From positions 21,317,823 through 21,381,822 of the forward strand of contig CP154955.1 of assembly GCA_039621445.1 (NCBI GenBank): 64,000 nt of DNA, given 5' to 3'. Below the pieces are notes generated by a model. It saw nothing but the letters and a program-made list of their open reading frames with translations. It had not been told where the DNA came from and searched no databases. Each line of letters starts with the position of its first letter. The stretch's first letter is position 1. Below are positions 61,833 to 64,000 of the stretch, piece by piece. A program made the position numbers and the translations under genes. The DNA comes from Euglena gracilis (taxonomy: Eukaryota; Euglenida; Euglenophyceae; Euglenales).

Positions 61833-62764
61833 CTGCAAAAACGAGCAAGGAATCACCTTCTATTTCTATGCCTGAATTCTACCAAGTTATAATGAATAAA
61901 AATGATAACCTCATTCGAGTCTGCAAAAGATGCTCAATTAATCAAATACCCAGATTGACTTTAATCTCCAAAGATGAAATCTCAGAACACAGAATAACCA
62001 CAAAAGATCACAACAGCAAATGTATCGGGCATGAGTAAATATTGCCAAAGAAAATTTAAATTTGGCTGTGAACTGTAACACAGTTTTGAGCTCAAAAAAT
62101 TTCACAAAACCTGATAGCTCTCAAAAGAGAGGCGGCAAAGAAGTGGGGACCATGGCAGGGAACCCTACAGGAACAAGAAGCCCTTCGGTTGCAAACAGGG
62201 TTCAGAATGGTTGCAGACAAGGATCAAGAGGAAAGCCGAGCCCCTGGTGCTCGAACCTGTACTCACAATTGGCCCATGTTTCTTTTATGGGGGGGGGGCT
62301 TCTCACAAAGCAGTCTTCCCCAACGCCCCCACCATTCATTACCAACCGCCCCAACCTATCCTGGACATTCCTACCACGTTGCACTATGTGTGAGTGTCTA
62401 TTTTTTTCGTTCGCATATCATGTCGGACAACTGAAAGCCCCTGGTGGGGTTCAAGCTTTGAACTACCTGAAATTCCAACTTACAACTCAAGTCATTGAAG
62501 TATTGAAGTTGTCTTGACAGAAGCACAAGTCCGACACAGAAGTACAAGCCCGAGATACAAGACAACTACTGGATCTATCAGGAGCAGTGGAGTGGTTCAT
62601 CTCCTTGCGGCTGTTGCAGCAGCACAACATCATCTGCTACACCAGTTGGCTGGAAGTATTGTCCCTGTTTCACTTTACTCTGCTGTACCATCTGTGCTGT
62701 AACATAGCGATCACTGTCCCAACCTGCACTGTGGCCCCAGGGCATTCTAAACATTCCAGAGATG

Positions 62765-62975
62765 TGGCCCCAGGGCCCCAGACTTTTGCCATGATGATCC
62801 CAGATTTTGCCCCAGGGCTCAACACATTTCAAAGTCAAAATGAACACTGGCACAGGAAAGTTTTTCAGAGATGTGGCCCCAGGGCCCAAGGTTTTTGCCA
62901 TAATGCTCCCAGATCTTGCCCCAGGGCTCAACACATTTCCAGTCATGATGCACACTGGCACAGGAAACTTTTTCG
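62765..62975. repeat. Tandem duplication of about 105 bp
   Basis: Two units sharing AGATGTGGCCCCAGGGCCC, TTTTGCCATnATG, TTGCCCCAGGGCTCAACACA and ACTGGCACAGGAAA. The open plus-strand frame through it is a product of the duplication. Confidence 0.8.
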
Positions 62976-63533
62976 AGTCCCCAGCACAAACCCCAGCAAA
63001 ACATTCTGCAGACAGAATCTGCACAAAAATCGCAGACAAATGGGCCCTGGATCAGTACCCAGGACAGTTTTTTGGGCAGCAAATTTTGGGACCAGAAATT
63101 CCTTCTCAGGATTATCATATTATAGGGTCAACAAGACCTGGAACAGCGGTGCAGATTGAGCCCCAAGGTAAGAATGCAAAAGGGATGCAACTTCTTTGCA
63201 CCAATGGCAGATTTTGTACATCATTTTCACTCAGCCACATGAAAAGCAGGCACACGGGTGACGGGGCTGAACGCCAGGCAAGCCCGCTTTGGCCGGGGCT
63301 GTTCTGCATCCTGTGTGGGTTGTGGAGGGAGGGATGCAACACCTTCACGAAACAGATGAGGCCAACAAAAAATGAACGAATGTAACTGCTGTTTTAGATG
63401 GTGTTTGGTTGGAATGGTTGGTGTTTGGTTGGGGTTAGAGGGGGGGAATTTTTTTGTCCAAAACCATGTTTTTTGGCCTCCTGGACGTGGAAAAACTTTT
63501 TTTTACCCAAAATGAACGTTTTTTGACCCCCTG

Positions 63534-63910
63534 GCCCCGCTCTTTCCTCAAAAATATTTTCCAAATTTTGGATTAGGTTATTTTGGTTCTGGGGGGGTTC
63601 AGGGGGAAGCCCCCCCCACCGTGCCGGAGAGTTGCATACGACCCGCTCTTTCCTCAAAATTTTTTTTCCAAATTTGGGATTGCGTTATTTTGGTTCTGGG
63701 GGGGTTCGGGGTGGGGCGGAGCCCCCCCCGCCGTGCCCCGGACAGTTGCATACGACCCCCTCTTTCCTCAAAAACTTTTTTCCACATTTGGGATTGTGTT
63801 ATTTTGGTTCTGGGGGGGTTCGGGGGGGGCGGGGCGCCCCCCCCGCCGCGCCGGACAGTTGCATACGACCCGCTCTTTCCTCAAAAAATTGGGTGTTATT
63901 TTGGTTTTGG
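63534..63910. repeat. Tandem repeat, unit about 110-117 bp
   Basis: Three full units and part of a fourth, each with CGCTCTTTCCTCAAAA, TTATTTTGGTTCTGGGGGGG and AGTTGCATACGACC. Confidence 0.92.
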
Positions 63911-64000
63911 TGGGTTTGGGGGTAAGGCGTAGTGGGGGGGGGTAAGGGGGGGGGGTAGGGGGGGTTAGGGGGGGGGGATTAGGGGGTAGGGGGGTCAGGG
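63911..64000. repeat. G-rich GGGGTTAGGGG tract at the right edge
   Basis: Irregular GGGGTAAGG, GGGTTAGGGG and GGATTAGGG units reach the window edge. Telomere-like but irregular. Confidence 0.6.

Noticed and set aside
62587-63385. Overlapping plus-strand frames of about 190 codons
   Set aside because: They are carried by a tandem duplication of about 105 bp, and both frames stay open for the same reason. No motif or codon bias.

Overview
This is nuclear DNA from a eukaryote with very long introns, most likely a euglenid (Euglena-like) alga. Coding sequence occurs only as short, GC-rich, GC3-biased exons of about 40 to 290 nt. These sit in a background of (CA)n, (CACG)n, (ATGG)n and poly-C/poly-G tracts and small inverted-repeat elements. 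The euglenid assignment rests on the introns. Many are ordinary GT-AG, but a second class lacks GT-AG, has complementary ends, and carries CAG at intron positions 4-6 and CTG at positions -8 to -6. As I recall the literature, that is the published hallmark of euglenid nonconventional introns.

Layout. From 25.76 kb down to 1.5 kb the minus strand carries most of a Raptor gene (regulatory-associated protein of TOR): the N-terminal caspase-like domain, the HEAT repeats, a linker and the first WD40 segment. The remaining WD40 exons lie beyond the left edge. From about 39.3 kb down to 27.2 kb the minus strand carries a second split gene with a CAP/SCP-like domain followed by beta-sandwich segments, ending in a stop at 27215. 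Right of 42 kb genes are sparse: one minus-strand exon (42.3 kb), an alpha/beta-hydrolase exon on the plus strand (43.3 kb), a likely first exon on the minus strand (56.2 kb) and a few weak candidates. An AT-rich island with decayed reading frames lies at 43.6-44.4 kb.

Mobile DNA. Several short elements start with CAG, end with CTG and are flanked by 8-bp direct repeats, as expected for hAT-superfamily transposons. A 1.26-kb hAT-like element at 2468-3725 still holds a broken transposase C-terminus. Two of the short elements sit inside Raptor coding exons (20870-21357 and 25386-25695) between perfect 8-bp duplications, and removing the element plus one duplication restores the conserved Raptor frame. 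Other copies lie between or within introns of the second gene. Further inverted-repeat elements with possible TA duplications occur at 32.28-32.96 and 57.17-57.56 kb.

Main idea. The nonconventional-intron rule (3 nt, then CAG, ... CTG, then 5 nt) removes 3+5=8 nt outside the CAG...CTG body. That is exactly one hAT target-site duplication. The window therefore looks like a record of hAT-type MITEs becoming nonconventional introns: fresh insertions with perfect duplications, and older introns in the same gene with eroded duplications and eroded inverted ends. The transposase remnant at 2.5-3.7 kb is a candidate relative of the mobilising element. RNA evidence would decide whether the two fresh insertions are spliced out or have broken this gene copy.
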